64,000 nucleotides of DNA from Aeromonas fluvialis (GCF_000819885.1 NZ_CDBO01000068.1:35878-99877); one strand, 5' to 3'; positions 10,010 to 19,835 are shown, numbered from the stretch's first letter. Numbers and translations are program-made. The notes: generated by a model not told the origin, from the sequence alone.

Positions 10010-10444
10010 ATGGCCTTTTTCCGCTTCTTGTTCAATCTGCTCTGGTTTGTACTGGGAGGTATCTTTATGGGCCTGGCCTGGTGGCTGGCCGGTCTTATCT
10101 GCTTTATCTCGCTCATCGGCATCCCTTGGGGACGTGCCTGCTTCGTGATCGGCACCTTTACCTTCTTCCCGTTTGGCAAGCAGGCGGTCAATCGCAAGAC
10201 CATGACCGGCCAGTGCGATATCGGTACCGGCACCCTGGGGCTGATTGGCAACATCCTCTGGTTCGTGTTGATCGGTATCTGGCTAGCCATCGGCCACATC
10301 GCCTCCGCACTGGCCTGCTTTGTCACCATCATCGGTATCCCGTTCGGTATCCAGCACCTCAAGCTGGCACTCATCAGTTTGGCTCCCATCGGCCAGATGA
10401 TAGTGACCAACCAAGAGGCGGAAACGGGCCGCTATATCCGCTAA
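10010..10444 (+). CDS. yccF: YccF-type inner membrane protein
   Basis: A 144-residue integral membrane protein with two copies of the YccF-domain pattern, each a hydrophobic segment ending in IGIP(W/F)G ([11 protein letters not shown] and [11 protein letters not shown]). Three to four membrane segments are visible (about residues 5-35, 75-100 and 100-120). The molecular function of the family is not established. Start ATG 10010 was chosen over an upstream in-frame ATG because GGAG lies nine bases before it and the product then starts with the conserved [17 protein letters not shown]. It is followed by a strong terminator. Confidence 0.85.
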   Translation: MAFFRFLFNLLWFVLGGIFMGLAWWLAGLICFISLIGIPWGRACFVIGTFTFFPFGKQAVNRKTMTGQCDIGTGTLGLIGNILWFVLIGIWLAIGHIASALACFVTIIGIPFGIQHLKLALISLAPIGQMIVTNQEAETGRYIR

Positions 10445-10482
10445 CTGCGGGAAATGCGCGGGCAGACGCTGCCCTGCCACGA

Positions 10483-10516
10483 AAAAAAGGGCAGACTGGG
10501 GTCTGCCCTTTTTTAT
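10483..10516 (+). terminator. Intrinsic terminator of yccF
   Basis: A 14-bp perfect stem (10483-10496 with 10501-10514) around a TGGG loop, ending in six T. It can work on both strands, since the 5' arm also begins with an A-run. Confidence 0.88.
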
Positions 10517-10536
10517 TCTCTTTTGTTGAGGCCATC

Positions 10537-11127
10537 ATGTTACCCAGCCACTTTTTCGCCAATCTCGCCCGCATGAAACTCATCTACCGCTGGCCCCTGA
10601 TGCGCAACATCCAGCCGGAAAACATCGCCGAGCACAGCCTGCAGGTGGCCATGGTGGCCCATGCCCTCGGCATCATCAAAAACCGGCTGTTTGGTGGCAG
10701 CGTGAATGCCGACCGCGCCGCCGTGATGGCGCTCTACCACGACAGCAGCGAGGTGTTGACCGGCGATCTGCCCACCCCGGTCAAATACTTCAATCCCGAA
10801 ATCGCCCGTGAGTACAAAAAGATAGAGCTGGCCGCCGAGCAGCGTCTGCTTGGCATGCTGCCGCAGGAACTGGTGGAGGATTTTCGCCCGCTGCTCGATT
10901 CGGCAGCCCAGGATGGCGAGCTGGCCAGGCTGGTCAAGGATGCCGACACCCTCTGCGCCTATACCAAGTGCCTCGAAGAGATTAACGCGGGCAACCGGGA
11001 GTTTGAACCGGCTCGCAAACGACTCGAAGCCATGCTGACAGCCCGGATGAGCGATGAGATGCGCTACTTTATCGATGTCTTTGTACCAAGCTTTTCGCTG
11101 CCGCTCGATGAACTGAACGCACACTAA
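10537..11127 (+). CDS. yfbR: 5'-deoxynucleotidase YfbR (HD domain)
   Basis: An HD-domain phosphohydrolase that removes phosphate from deoxyribonucleoside 5'-monophosphates, part of nucleotide-pool balance. The 196-residue product shows the metal-binding set: His33 (IAEHSLQVA), His68-Asp69 ([10 protein letters not shown]) and a distal Asp in [10 protein letters not shown]. The segment [12 protein letters not shown] is characteristic of YfbR. Start ATG 10537 gives [13 protein letters not shown], aligned with the family, and has TTGAGG upstream. The gene ends in a strong terminator shared with the convergent lolE. Confidence 0.95.
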   Translation: MLPSHFFANLARMKLIYRWPLMRNIQPENIAEHSLQVAMVAHALGIIKNRLFGGSVNADRAAVMALYHDSSEVLTGDLPTPVKYFNPEIAREYKKIELAAEQRLLGMLPQELVEDFRPLLDSAAQDGELARLVKDADTLCAYTKCLEEINAGNREFEPARKRLEAMLTARMSDEMRYFIDVFVPSFSLPLDELNAH

Positions 11128-11152
11128 GCAAGGTCACTCGACCTGAAAACCG

Positions 11153-11185
11153 AAGGGCCCGCCGGTTTGCACCGGCGGGCCCTTT
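11153..11185 (+). terminator. Terminator between yfbR and lolE
   Basis: A 14-bp perfect GC-rich stem (11153-11166 with 11171-11184) around TTGC with TTTGTTATTTT following. It lies between convergent genes and may serve both. Confidence 0.85.
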
Positions 11186-11214
11186 GTTATTTTCAACCAT
11201 TCAGATGCGACGCA

Positions 11215-12456
11215 TCAGTGACCCAGCTCGCGGGACGGCACCAGACCGCTCGCCCGCCAGGCGGGATAGAGGGTCGCCACCAGACTCATCAGGATGGCGG
11301 CGCCTGTCACGATGAGCAGATCCTCCATATGCAACTCGGTCGGCAAGAAGTCGATGAAGTAGATATCCGGATTGAGGAAGCGGTGGCCAATGAGCTTTTC
11401 GACAACGCTCAGGATCTGGGTCAGCTTGCTGGAGAGCAGGCCACCCAGCAGAGCCCCAAGCAGCGCACCGGCCACCCCGTTGACCATCCCCTGAATGACG
11501 AAGGTGAGCCGGATCTGGCCGGGGCTCGCCCCCATGGTTTTGAGGATGGCAATTTCGCTGCGCTTCTCGTTCACCGCCATCACCAGGGTGGAGACGATGT
11601 TGAAACAGGCGACGGCCACCACCATCAGCATCACCACATACATGACGGTACGCACCATCTGGATGTCCTGATAGAGGTAACCCTGGCTGTTCATCCAGCT
11701 GCGGATATAGACGTGATGGGGGAACTGCTGCGCGGCGGCCACCGTGATGGATTGCGCCTTGAGCACATCGCTCACCCGCAGGCTGAACCCCTCCACATCG
11801 CTGCCCATACCGGTGATCGCTTGCGCATCAGCCAGATGCATAAAGCCGAGCAGACCGTCGAGCTGACCGCCGATCTCCAGCAGCCCCACCACGGTCAGGG
11901 CTTCGCGGCGGGGATTCTTGATCCCGGCCTGATCGCCCCCTTGCGGCAGCAGCAGGGCGACCGAATCCCCCACCTTGACTCCCAGCTTGTCGGCGATGGT
12001 CTTGCCCAAGATCACGCCACGTTCACCCGGTTGCAGTTCACGCAGGCCGCGATCCGTCATGTATTTGCCCGCATCCGACAAGTTGGCTTCCAGATCTGGC
12101 AGCACGGCGCGCAGCTGCACCCCTTTGAGGGCGGAGCCGTGCTCCAGCAGGCCATTGAGGCGAATGACCGGCGCTGCGGCCTCGACACCCGGCTGGGCCA
12201 GCAGGTAGTCGCGCAGACGGGGCCAATCCGGCAATGGCCGCTCGACGGCGTCCAGCTCCCCTTGCGGCACGACCGAGAGCACCCGATCTTTGAGCTCCCG
12301 CTCGAAACCGTTCATGGCGGAGAGGCCCAGGATCAGCGCCATCACCCCGAGGGCGATACCGATCAGGGAAGAAGCAGAGATAAAGGCGATAAAACCGTTG
12401 CGACGGCGGGAGCGGCTGTAACGCAGGCCCAGAAAGAGGGGCAGCGGTTTGAACAT
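11215..12456 (-). CDS. lolE: LolE, lipoprotein-releasing ABC transporter permease
   Basis: Inner-membrane subunit of LolCDE, which extracts outer-membrane-destined lipoproteins and hands them to LolA. It has 413 residues, with an N-terminal membrane segment (about 25-45, FIAFISASSLIGIALGV), a large periplasmic domain and three C-terminal membrane segments, as in MacB/LolC-type permeases. The pattern IYFIDFLPTELH near the C-terminus is LolE-specific compared with LolC. Its ATG shares one base with the lolD stop (TGATG), so the two are translationally coupled. Last gene of the operon. Confidence 0.96.
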   Translation of the reverse strand: MFKPLPLFLGLRYSRSRRRNGFIAFISASSLIGIALGVMALILGLSAMNGFERELKDRVLSVVPQGELDAVERPLPDWPRLRDYLLAQPGVEAAAPVIRLNGLLEHGSALKGVQLRAVLPDLEANLSDAGKYMTDRGLRELQPGERGVILGKTIADKLGVKVGDSVALLLPQGGDQAGIKNPRREALTVVGLLEIGGQLDGLLGFMHLADAQAITGMGSDVEGFSLRVSDVLKAQSITVAAAQQFPHHVYIRSWMNSQGYLYQDIQMVRTVMYVVMLMVVAVACFNIVSTLVMAVNEKRSEIAILKTMGASPGQIRLTFVIQGMVNGVAGALLGALLGGLLSSKLTQILSVVEKLIGHRFLNPDIYFIDFLPTELHMEDLLIVTGAAILMSLVATLYPAWRASGLVPSRELGH

Positions 12457-13250
12457 CAGGCAACCTCCGCCATCACGCCGCTCACCAGGGTCACCCGGCG
12501 ATGAAGCTTGGCCGCCAGACTCAAGTCATGGGTCACCACCACAAACGCAGTGCCCAGCTCACGGTTCAGCTCACACAGCAGTTCGTAAACCGCGGTGGCA
12601 CTGGCGTGATCCAGATTGCCGGTGGGCTCATCCGCCAGCACCAAGCTCGGTTCGTTGACCAGCGCCCGGGCGATCGCCACCCGCTGCCGCTCGCCACCGG
12701 AGAGCTCGGAGGGACGGTGATTCAAGCGATGGGAGAGCCCCACCCGACCCAACATCTTGGTCGCCTTTTCGGTGGCAACCGCCACCGACTCACCGGCGAT
12801 CAGCAGCGGCATGGCCGCATTTTCCAGCGCACTGAACTCGGAGAGCAGGTGGTGGAACTGGTAGACAAAGCCCAGCTCGCGGTTGCGAAAACGAGCCTGG
12901 GTGCGGCTGTCCCAATGGTGGATATCCTCCCCCTTGAACAGCACGGCGCCACTGGAGGGGTTGTCGAGGGCCCCCATCAGATGCAGCAGAGTGGTCTTGC
13001 CGGAGCCCGAACTCCCCACCACCGCCAGCATTTCGCCGGGCGCGACGCACAGATCGATTCCCTTGAGCACCTGAGTCTCCAGCTCCCCCTCTTTATAGAC
13101 ATGATTGAGCGCCTGGCAGCGCAGCAGAGGTTCACGGGATACGGCTTCATTCATAACAGGGGCTCCACTTGCCTCGGTAACAACGCTGGCACCCGCAACA
13201 ACGGGGGCACCAGTCACAACAGAAGATGCATTATTCACGGCATTATTCAT
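12456..13250 (-). CDS. lolD: LolD, lipoprotein-releasing ABC transporter ATPase, with N-terminal extension
   Basis: The ATPase of LolCDE. Walker A (GSSGSGKTT), signature (LSGGERQRV) and Walker B ([12 protein letters not shown]) are intact, and [10 protein letters not shown] matches LolD's LolC/E-contact region. The start chosen (13250) overlaps the lolC stop in ATGAATAA, the same junction as in E. coli as I recall it, where LolD begins MNK. Here about 30 extra residues lie between that start and the core [14 protein letters not shown], mostly a VVxGAx repeat (residues 11-32). A second start (ATG 13154, with GGAG upstream) would give a protein without the extension, so two forms are possible. 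Confidence 0.94.
   Translation of the reverse strand: MNNAVNNASSVVTGAPVVAGASVVTEASGAPVMNEAVSREPLLRCQALNHVYKEGELETQVLKGIDLCVAPGEMLAVVGSSGSGKTTLLHLMGALDNPSSGAVLFKGEDIHHWDSRTQARFRNRELGFVYQFHHLLSEFSALENAAMPLLIAGESVAVATEKATKMLGRVGLSHRLNHRPSELSGGERQRVAIARALVNEPSLVLADEPTGNLDHASATAVYELLCELNRELGTAFVVVTHDLSLAAKLHRRVTLVSGVMAEVA
13155..13220 (-). repeat. In-frame short repeat in lolD (VVxGAx)
   Basis: Three degenerate units beginning GTTGT(G/T) and encoding [12 protein letters not shown] and VVTEASGAP lie between the conserved lolD start and the conserved ATPase core. The units are similar at DNA level, consistent with expansion by slippage. Confidence 0.7.
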
Positions 13251-14478
13251 AACGCAGCGCCTCGGCCGGTTTCACCCGCGCGGCGCGGGCCGCCGGATAG
13301 AGGGTGGCACTGAAGCTCAGCAGCACGGCGCCCAGCAAAATGGTGATGACCTGAGCTGGCTCAACGATGACCGGCAGACCACTGCCGCCCGCCGCCATAT
13401 AAAGGTTGAGCCCGACCGCATTAAGCAGAGGGTTGAGACCCAGGCTGAGCGCAAGGCCCGCCAGCCCGCCACACAGGGCGCCAATCACCCCGCTGGAGGC
13501 GCCAAGCACCATGAAGATTTTGACGATCCCCGATTCACTCATGCCCATGGTGCGCAGGATGGCCACTTCGCCCTCCTTGTCCGTCACCACCATCACCAGC
13601 GCAGAAAGGATGTTGAAGGTTGCGACGGCGATGATCAGCACCAGCATCAGCCCCATCATCCGTTTTTCCATGGCGACCGCCTGGAACAGCTCGCCCCGCT
13701 CGCGGCGCCAATCCTGCCATAGCAACCCGTCCGGCAACGGCGTCTTGATCACCTCATCGGCCGCAAAGGGATCATCGAGCCAGAGGCGAATGCCACCGAC
13801 GGTGTCTGTCGGCAGGCGCAGCAGCCGCTGGGCATCCCCCAGCGCGATCAGCGCAATCTGGTTATCCACATCCGCGCCGACCCCGAAGATGCCGGAGACG
13901 GTAAAGAGGCGCTGGGCCGGTACTCGGCCAAACGGGGTGAAGCGGGTCCCTTCGGTCAGGATCAGACGAACCTGATCGCCGATGGAGACATTGAGGCGGC
14001 GTGCCACCCCCTGCCCCAGCACGATGCGGTAGTGACCCGCCTGCAGGGTATCGAGGCGTCCCCCCAGCATCTGGGAGTGCAGGATGTCATCCTTGGGCCA
14101 TTGCGCAGGGTCGATCCCCTGCACGCTCACCCCGGTCAGTTGGCCGGGGCTTTGCAGCATCCCTTCGCTATCGAGCATGGGGGCCGTGGCAACCACATGG
14201 GGTAGTTTGGCCAGATCCGGCAACCCTTGCGGGTCTGCATCGATGCGGCCAGCCTGATTGGTCACCACCACATGGGGGATCACCCCGAGGATGCGCCCCT
14301 TGAGCTGCCCTTCGAAACCGTTCATCACCGAAATGACCACCATCAGGGCGGCAACCCCGATGGCGATACCAAAGGTAGAAAACAGGGAGATAAATGAGAC
14401 GAAGCGATTGCTGCGCTTCGAGCCTGCATAACGCAGGCCGATGGCCAGCGAAAGGGGCTGAAAAAGTCCGATCTTCAA
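13243..14478 (-). CDS. lolC: LolC, lipoprotein-releasing ABC transporter permease
   Basis: First subunit gene of the lolCDE operon, partner of LolE in the inner membrane; in E. coli LolC docks the LolA chaperone. About 411 residues from FQPLSLAIGLRYAGSKRSN, one N-terminal membrane segment, a periplasmic domain and three C-terminal segments, ending PAEALRYE exactly like E. coli LolC. The start is uncertain. TTG 14478 gives four residues before the conserved FQPL block, but has no good ribosome-binding site. In-frame ATGs at 14580 and 14556 would add about 30 residues and overlap the divergent PilZ-like gene. Confidence 0.93.
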   Translation of the reverse strand: MKIGLFQPLSLAIGLRYAGSKRSNRFVSFISLFSTFGIAIGVAALMVVISVMNGFEGQLKGRILGVIPHVVVTNQAGRIDADPQGLPDLAKLPHVVATAPMLDSEGMLQSPGQLTGVSVQGIDPAQWPKDDILHSQMLGGRLDTLQAGHYRIVLGQGVARRLNVSIGDQVRLILTEGTRFTPFGRVPAQRLFTVSGIFGVGADVDNQIALIALGDAQRLLRLPTDTVGGIRLWLDDPFAADEVIKTPLPDGLLWQDWRRERGELFQAVAMEKRMMGLMLVLIIAVATFNILSALVMVVTDKEGEVAILRTMGMSESGIVKIFMVLGASSGVIGALCGGLAGLALSLGLNPLLNAVGLNLYMAAGGSGLPVIVEPAQVITILLGAVLLSFSATLYPAARAARVKPAEALRYE

Positions 14479-14554
14479 GGATATGTACGTTGCCAACAAA
14501 ATAAGATACCGGATAATAAAGGGAAACAGTCCATGACAACAAGGGATAGCCTCC

Positions 14555-15130
14555 ATGCAGGAACAGTTCTTCAGCGTCACTCATGCCACGCCGGTCAATG
14601 TGATCCCCATGCCGGCCGACTTCCATCTTCCCTCGCTGGCGGAGCTGGACGCTGAGTTGCCGGAGCCCTTTCGGATCTCGTCCTCCATCACATCCATCGA
14701 TCTGGTCACCACCCGCCTGCTGCGTAACCATCACGAGTCGATGCACGACCTGATAGAGATCGTCAATCAGCAGTCGCGCAAGATCGACATGATCATGGGT
14801 TATGTGCTCTCCCTGCAGGATCATCCCGAGCAACGCTTCCACACCTTGCGCTTCAGCGCAGGCCAGCTCACCTACCTGCACCCCCATCAGGGTCATGGAG
14901 AGGCGCCCCACCAGAACCAGATAGTGCGCCTCAAGATCTTCCTGCGGGAAGAGGCGACCGCCATCTACTGCTATGGCCAGGTCAAGCAGGTCGAGCCCGG
15001 TGAGCATGGTGCCCATGTGGTGCTCGACTATGCACGGATCCGCGAAGATGACCGTGAACTGCTGGTCCGCGCCAGCCTCCACGTGCAATCCAAACAACTC
15101 AAGCTGCGTGCCCAAGAGCGTCAGCGTTAA
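14555..15130 (+). CDS. PilZ-like domain protein (PlzB-type position)
   Basis: A 191-residue cytosolic protein. The C-terminal half resembles a PilZ barrel: RFSAGQLTYL fits the second PilZ motif (D/N-x-S-x-x-G region) and is followed by beta-strand-like segments (QIVRLKIFL, AIYCYGQV). The upstream RxxxR motif needed for canonical cyclic-di-GMP binding is not recognisable, so binding cannot be assumed. The N-terminal half is probably helical. Location between lolC and mfd matches that of Vibrio PlzB as I remember it. ATG 14555 has AAGGG ten bases upstream. It is 34 bases before mfd and may be co-transcribed. Confidence 0.72.
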   Translation: MQEQFFSVTHATPVNVIPMPADFHLPSLAELDAELPEPFRISSSITSIDLVTTRLLRNHHESMHDLIEIVNQQSRKIDMIMGYVLSLQDHPEQRFHTLRFSAGQLTYLHPHQGHGEAPHQNQIVRLKIFLREEATAIYCYGQVKQVEPGEHGAHVVLDYARIREDDRELLVRASLHVQSKQLKLRAQERQR

Positions 15131-15164
15131 TCACGGCCAACGCCAACGTTAAAAGAATCGAACC

Positions 15165-18100
15165 ATGCCAATGACACTCCCCGCCTTGCCCGCCAAAGCG
15201 GGCCAAAAGATCACACTCGGCCAGCTGGTCGGCAGCAGCCTCTCGCTGATTGCAGCCCGTCTCACCAGCGAAGCCAAGGGCCCGGTACTGCTTATCACCG
15301 CCGATACCCCGAGCGCCCTGCGCCTGGAGCAGGAGCTGCACTATTTGCTGGCAAACAAGCGGCTGGCAGACAAGCAGCTGGCCGATCAACCCGCGCCCGT
15401 ATTGCTGTTCCCCGATTGGGAAACCCTGCCCTACGACACCTTCTCCCCTCATCAGGACATCATCTCCCAGCGACTCGAGACCCTCTACAAGCTGCCGCAG
15501 ATGAACAAGGGGGTGCTGATCGTCCCCATCTCCACCCTGATGTTGCGCTGCGCCCCCCGGGTCTATCTCGACAAATACAGCCTGATGGTAAAGGCCGGTC
15601 AGCGCCTCAATCTGCAACAACTTAGAGGGCGCTTGGCGGAAGCGGGTTACGTGGCGGTGGATCAGGTGCTGGAACATGGCGAATTTGCCGCCCGCGGCTC
15701 CCTGCTCGATCTCTTCCCCATGGGCAGCAACAGCCCCTATCGCATCGACTTCTTCGATGACGAGGTGGACTCCATCCGCCCGTTCGATCCCGAAACCCAG
15801 CGCTCCAGCGAACCGGTCAAGACGGTCAGCCTGCTGCCCGCCCGGGAATACCCTACCGACGAGGCGGCCATCGAGCTGTTTCGCGGTCAGTTCCGCGAGC
15901 AGTTCGAGCTGTCGCGGGCCGAGGGTTCCGTCTATCAGGAGGTGAGCAAGGGGCGCTGGCCCGCCGGCATCGAGTATTATCTGCCACTCTTCTTCAACCA
16001 GACCGCCAGCCTGTTTGACTACCTGCCGGAAGAGACCCTGCTGCTCACCGTGGGGGATATCTACCCCGCCGCCCAGCGTTTCTGGAACGACATCGGCCAA
16101 CGCTATGAAGACAGGCGTTGGGACAACACTCGCCCCCTGCTACCCCCGGCCCAGCTCTACCTGCCGGTGGAGCAGCTCTTTGCCTCTCTCGGCCAATATG
16201 GCGCGGTGCGGCTGCAAGAGGCCGCTACCGCAGGTGATGCCGGTCAGCACGATCTGCCCATCTCCGCGCTGCCCGACCTGCAACTCGATCACAGCAAGGA
16301 GCAACCCCTGCTGGCGCTCAACCAGTTCCTGCAAGGTTTTGCCGGGCGCACCCTGTTTGCAGTGGAATCCGAAGGGCGACGGGAGGTGCTCGGCGATCTG
16401 CTGGCGCGCATCTCGCTGCAACCCAAGGAGTTCCCCTCTCTCGACGCCTTTATGGCGAGCCAGGATCGCCACGGCCTGCTGGTTGCGCCGCTTGAGCGTG
16501 GCTTCCTGTGGCAGGAGGCAGGTCAGGATCCACTGGCCCTGATCACCGAGACCGAACTGCTGGGCGGCAAGGTGCGCAGCAAGCGGGCGCGGGAGAAGAG
16601 CAAAAACTTAAGCTCCGATGCGGTGATCAGAAACCTGGGCGAGCTGACTCAGGGCCAGCCGGTGGTGCATCTGGATCACGGGGTCGGCCGCTATCTGGGG
16701 CTCGAAACCATCGACGCCGGTGGTCTGCCCACCGAGTTTTTGACTCTCGAATATGCCGGCGGTGACAAGCTGTTCGTGCCGGTCACGAGTTTGCACCTTA
16801 TCAGCCGTTATACCGGATCGGATAACCCGCCCAGCCACAAGCTCGGCGGCGAAGCCTGGGTCAAGGCGCGGCGCAAGGCAGCCGAGAAGGTGCGCGACGT
16901 GGCAGCAGAACTGCTGGATGTCTACGCTCATCGCGCCGCCCGCGCCGGTTTTGCCTTCAAGCATGACAAAGAGGCCTATCGCCAGTTTGCCGCCAGCTTC
17001 CCGTTCGAGGAGACCGACGATCAGCTCAACGCCATCAATGCGGTGCTGGGAGACATGTGTCAGGCCAAGAGCATGGATCGACTGGTGTGCGGCGACGTGG
17101 GTTTCGGCAAGACCGAAGTCGCGATGCGGGCGGCATTTGTGGCCGTGCACGGCGGCAAGCAGGTTGCCGTGCTGGTGCCCACCACCCTGCTGGCGCAACA
17201 GCACTACGACAACTTCCGCGACCGCTTCGCCAACTGGCCGGTGCGGGTCGAGGTGCTGAGCCGCTTCCGCTCCGCCAAGGAGCAGACCGCTGTGATGAAA
17301 GAGCTGGCAGAAGGCAAGGTGGACATCATCATCGGCACCCACAAACTGCTCGGCGCCGAACTCACCTTCAAGGATCTGGGACTGTTGGTGGTCGACGAGG
17401 AGCACAGATTCGGGGTGCGCCAGAAGGAGAAAATCAAGGCGCTGCGGGCCGACGTGGACATCCTCACCCTCACCGCCACCCCTATTCCGCGCACCCTCAA
17501 CATGGCGATGGCCGGCATGCGGGATCTCTCCATCATCGCCACCCCGCCCGCCAAGCGACTCGCCATCAAGACCTTTGTCCGCCAGCACGAACCGGCTGTG
17601 GTGCGCGAGGCGGTGCTGCGGGAACTCAAACGCGGCGGACAGGTCTATTACCTGCACAACGACGTGGAGAGCATCGAGAAGTGCGCCGCCGATCTGGCGG
17701 AGCTGGTGCCGGAGGCGCGCATCGGCATCGCCCACGGCCAGATGCGCGAGCGCGACCTTGAGCGGATCATGTCCGACTTCTACCATCAGCGCTTCAACCT
17801 GCTGGTCTGCACCACCATCATCGAGACCGGCATCGACGTGCCGAGCGCCAACACCATCATCATGGATCGGGCGGATCACTTAGGATTGGCCCAGTTGCAC
17901 CAACTGCGGGGCCGGGTTGGCCGCTCCCACCATCAGGCCTATGCCTACCTGCTCACCCCCCATCCCAAGCTGATGACCAAGGATGCGGCCAAGCGGCTGG
18001 AGGCGATCGCTTCGCTCGAAGATCTCGGCGCCGGGTTTGCGCTGGCGACCCACGATCTGGAGATCCGTGGTGCGGGCGAACTGCTCGGCGACGATCAGAG

Positions 18101-18653
18101 CGGCCAGATTGAATCGGTCGGCTTCACCCTCTACATGGAGATGCTGGAGCAGGCGGTCGAGGCGCTGAAAAATGGCAAGGAGCCGTCGCTGGAGCAGCTG
18201 ATGAGCCAGCACACCGAGGTGGAACTGCGCCTGCCTGCACTGTTGCCGGATGATTATATTCCGGACGTCAACATGCGCCTCTCCATGTACAAGCGGATTG
18301 CCAGTGCGGCGGACGAGCAGGAGCTGCGAGAGCTGAAAGTGGAGCTGATCGACCGCTTTGGCCTCTTGCCGGAGGCGACCAAAACCCTGCTGGAGCTGGC
18401 CGCCTTCCGCCAGCGTGCCACTGCCCTTGGCATTCGCCGCGTGGAGATGAGCGAGCGCGGCGGCTATCTGGACTTCACCCAGGAGACCAAGGTCAATCCG
18501 GCCTATCTGGTCAAGCTGCTCTCCAGCCAGCCAAGGGTCTACAAGATGGACGGGCCGACCCGGCTGCGTTTCCAGGTGCCGACCCAGGATCGCGCCATGC
18601 GCCTGAAACTGGTCGATGGTTTGCTGGCAGATCTGGCCAACAACAGCCTGTGA
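15165..18653 (+). CDS. mfd: Mfd, transcription-repair coupling factor
   Basis: A DNA translocase that removes RNA polymerase stalled at lesions and recruits UvrA. The 1162-residue length is close to E. coli (1148). An N-terminal UvrB-homology region (LFPDWETLPYDTFSPH, RIDFFDDEVDSIR) is followed by a CarD-like RNA polymerase-interacting domain (VVHLDHGVGRYLGLE, about 500), RecG-like helicase motifs (GDVGFGKTEVAMR as Walker A, VVDEEHRFGV as motif II, TATPIPRT, and QLRGRVGRS as motif VI) and the C-terminal TRCF domain. It is closed by a strong terminator convergent with fbp. Confidence 0.98.
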   Translation: MPMTLPALPAKAGQKITLGQLVGSSLSLIAARLTSEAKGPVLLITADTPSALRLEQELHYLLANKRLADKQLADQPAPVLLFPDWETLPYDTFSPHQDIISQRLETLYKLPQMNKGVLIVPISTLMLRCAPRVYLDKYSLMVKAGQRLNLQQLRGRLAEAGYVAVDQVLEHGEFAARGSLLDLFPMGSNSPYRIDFFDDEVDSIRPFDPETQRSSEPVKTVSLLPAREYPTDEAAIELFRGQFREQFELSRAEGSVYQEVSKGRWPAGIEYYLPLFFNQTASLFDYLPEETLLLTVGDIYPAAQRFWNDIGQRYEDRRWDNTRPLLPPAQLYLPVEQLFASLGQYGAVRLQEAATAGDAGQHDLPISALPDLQLDHSKEQPLLALNQFLQGFAGRTLFAVESEGRREVLGDLLARISLQPKEFPSLDAFMASQDRHGLLVAPLERGFLWQEAGQDPLALITETELLGGKVRSKRAREKSKNLSSDAVIRNLGELTQGQPVVHLDHGVGRYLGLETIDAGGLPTEFLTLEYAGGDKLFVPVTSLHLISRYTGSDNPPSHKLGGEAWVKARRKAAEKVRDVAAELLDVYAHRAARAGFAFKHDKEAYRQFAASFPFEETDDQLNAINAVLGDMCQAKSMDRLVCGDVGFGKTEVAMRAAFVAVHGGKQVAVLVPTTLLAQQHYDNFRDRFANWPVRVEVLSRFRSAKEQTAVMKELAEGKVDIIIGTHKLLGAELTFKDLGLLVVDEEHRFGVRQKEKIKALRADVDILTLTATPIPRTLNMAMAGMRDLSIIATPPAKRLAIKTFVRQHEPAVVREAVLRELKRGGQVYYLHNDVESIEKCAADLAELVPEARIGIAHGQMRERDLERIMSDFYHQRFNLLVCTTIIETGIDVPSANTIIMDRADHLGLAQLHQLRGRVGRSHHQAYAYLLTPHPKLMTKDAAKRLEAIASLEDLGAGFALATHDLEIRGAGELLGDDQSGQIESVGFTLYMEMLEQAVEALKNGKEPSLEQLMSQHTEVELRLPALLPDDYIPDVNMRLSMYKRIASAADEQELRELKVELIDRFGLLPEATKTLLELAAFRQRATALGIRRVEMSERGGYLDFTQETKVNPAYLVKLLSSQPRVYKMDGPTRLRFQVPTQDRAMRLKLVDGLLADLANNSL

Positions 18654-18696
18654 GTCTATGCAACGCTGGCGGCAAGCCAGACAGATAACACCAACT

Positions 18697-18728
18697 AAAA
18701 CGGGAGCCAAATCGGCTCCCGTTTTTTA
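18697..18728 (+). terminator. Terminator between mfd and fbp
   Basis: A 12-bp perfect stem (18697-18708 with 18714-18725, AAAACGGGAGCC) followed by a T-run; the A-run on the other side lets it work for fbp too. Confidence 0.88.
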
Positions 18729-18753
18729 TTTGCTATCTGTCAGCTGCGTACTA

Positions 18754-19788
18754 TCAGCCCTGGTTGGCCGGATCCTCGTGGGCGGAGAATTCACGCATAA
18801 AGGCCTCGGCACGCTCCACCATCTTGGTCGAGCCCACGAAGTAAGGGGTACGCTGGTGCAGCGCGGTGGGCTGGATATCCATGATCCGGCCAAAGCCGTC
18901 GGAGGCCTTGCCACCGGCCTGCTCCACCAAAAATGCCATCGGGTTGCACTCATAGAGCAGGCGCAGTTTGCCGTTCGGCGAGTTGGTGCCGGACGGATAG
19001 ATGTAGATGCCGCCCTTGAGCAGGTTGCGATGGAAATCGGAGACCAGAGAGCCGATATAGCGGGAGGTGTAGGGCCTGCGAGTCGCCTCGTCGCGCTCCT
19101 GACAATATTTGAGGTACTTCTTCACCCCGTCCGGGAACTTGATGTAGTTGCCCTCGTTGATGGAGTAGATCTTGCCCTCTTCCGGAATACGGATGTTCTC
19201 GTGGGAGAGGCAGAAGCAGCCGATAGAGGGATCGTAGGTAAAGCCGTTGACGCCAAAACCGGTGGTGTAGACCAGCATGGTAGAGGAGCCGTAGACCACA
19301 TAACCGGCGGCAACCTGACGGTTGCCCGGTTGCAGAAAGTCCTCCAGCGTCACCGGCGAACCCTGCGGGCTCAAACGACGGTAGATGGAGAAGATGGTCC
19401 CGACCGAGACGTTGACGTCGATATTGGAGGAGCCGTCGAGCGGGTCGATCAGCACCACGTACTTGGAATTCTTGGAGAGCGGCGAGTCAAAGGCCACGAA
19501 GTCCTCTTCCTCTTCCGAAGCCATACCGCACACCTCGCCGCGCGCCTCCAGCGCCGCCTTGAAGCGTTCGTTGGCGTAGACATCCAGCTTCTGCTGCACC
19601 TCCCCCTGTACGTTTTCAGCGCCCATGGAGCCGATGATGTCCGCCAGCCCCGCCTTGTTGATCTCCCGGTTCACCACCTTGGCAGCAAGACGGATCGAGC
19701 TGAGTAACGAGGTCAGCTCGCCGGTCGCGGTAGGATAATCCGCCTGCTTTTTGACGATGAACTCACCCATGGTGATCATATTTCGCAT
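18754..19788 (-). CDS. fbp: Fructose-1,6-bisphosphatase class I
   Basis: Gluconeogenic enzyme that converts fructose 1,6-bisphosphate to fructose 6-phosphate. The 344-residue product has the metal-binding block [12 protein letters not shown], the ASEEEE segment and the substrate-binding [13 protein letters not shown] and [14 protein letters not shown] blocks of class I enzymes. Start 19788 ([15 protein letters not shown]) was chosen because AAGGA lies about eight bases upstream and it aligns with E. coli MKTLGEFIVEKQ; the frame is open for 62 codons further upstream but without family similarity. A LacI-type operator-like palindrome lies about 30 bases upstream. Confidence 0.97.
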   Translation of the reverse strand: MRNMITMGEFIVKKQADYPTATGELTSLLSSIRLAAKVVNREINKAGLADIIGSMGAENVQGEVQQKLDVYANERFKAALEARGEVCGMASEEEEDFVAFDSPLSKNSKYVVLIDPLDGSSNIDVNVSVGTIFSIYRRLSPQGSPVTLEDFLQPGNRQVAAGYVVYGSSTMLVYTTGFGVNGFTYDPSIGCFCLSHENIRIPEEGKIYSINEGNYIKFPDGVKKYLKYCQERDEATRRPYTSRYIGSLVSDFHRNLLKGGIYIYPSGTNSPNGKLRLLYECNPMAFLVEQAGGKASDGFGRIMDIQPTALHQRTPYFVGSTKMVERAEAFMREFSAHEDPANQG

Positions 19789-19817
19789 TTTTGTTCCTTT
19801 AGATCGCATTCGTTGAC

Positions 19818-19835
19818 CCTGAAAACGTTTGCAGG
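19818..19835. promoter_or_regulatory. LacI-family operator-like palindrome upstream of fbp
   Basis: CCTGAAAACGTTTGCAGG is an 18-base palindrome with one mismatched pair and a central AACGTT, typical of LacI-family regulators (PurR, Cra, CytR types). It ends 30 bases before the fbp ATG, where a bound protein would interfere with transcription or its early steps. Cra controls gluconeogenic genes including fbp in enterics, but the match does not identify the regulator. Confidence 0.5.

Noticed and set aside
14479..14580. Longer LolC start at ATG 14580
   Set aside because: It would add about 34 non-conserved residues and overlap the start of the divergent PilZ-like gene. TTG 14478 leaves the conserved FQPL block near the N-terminus.
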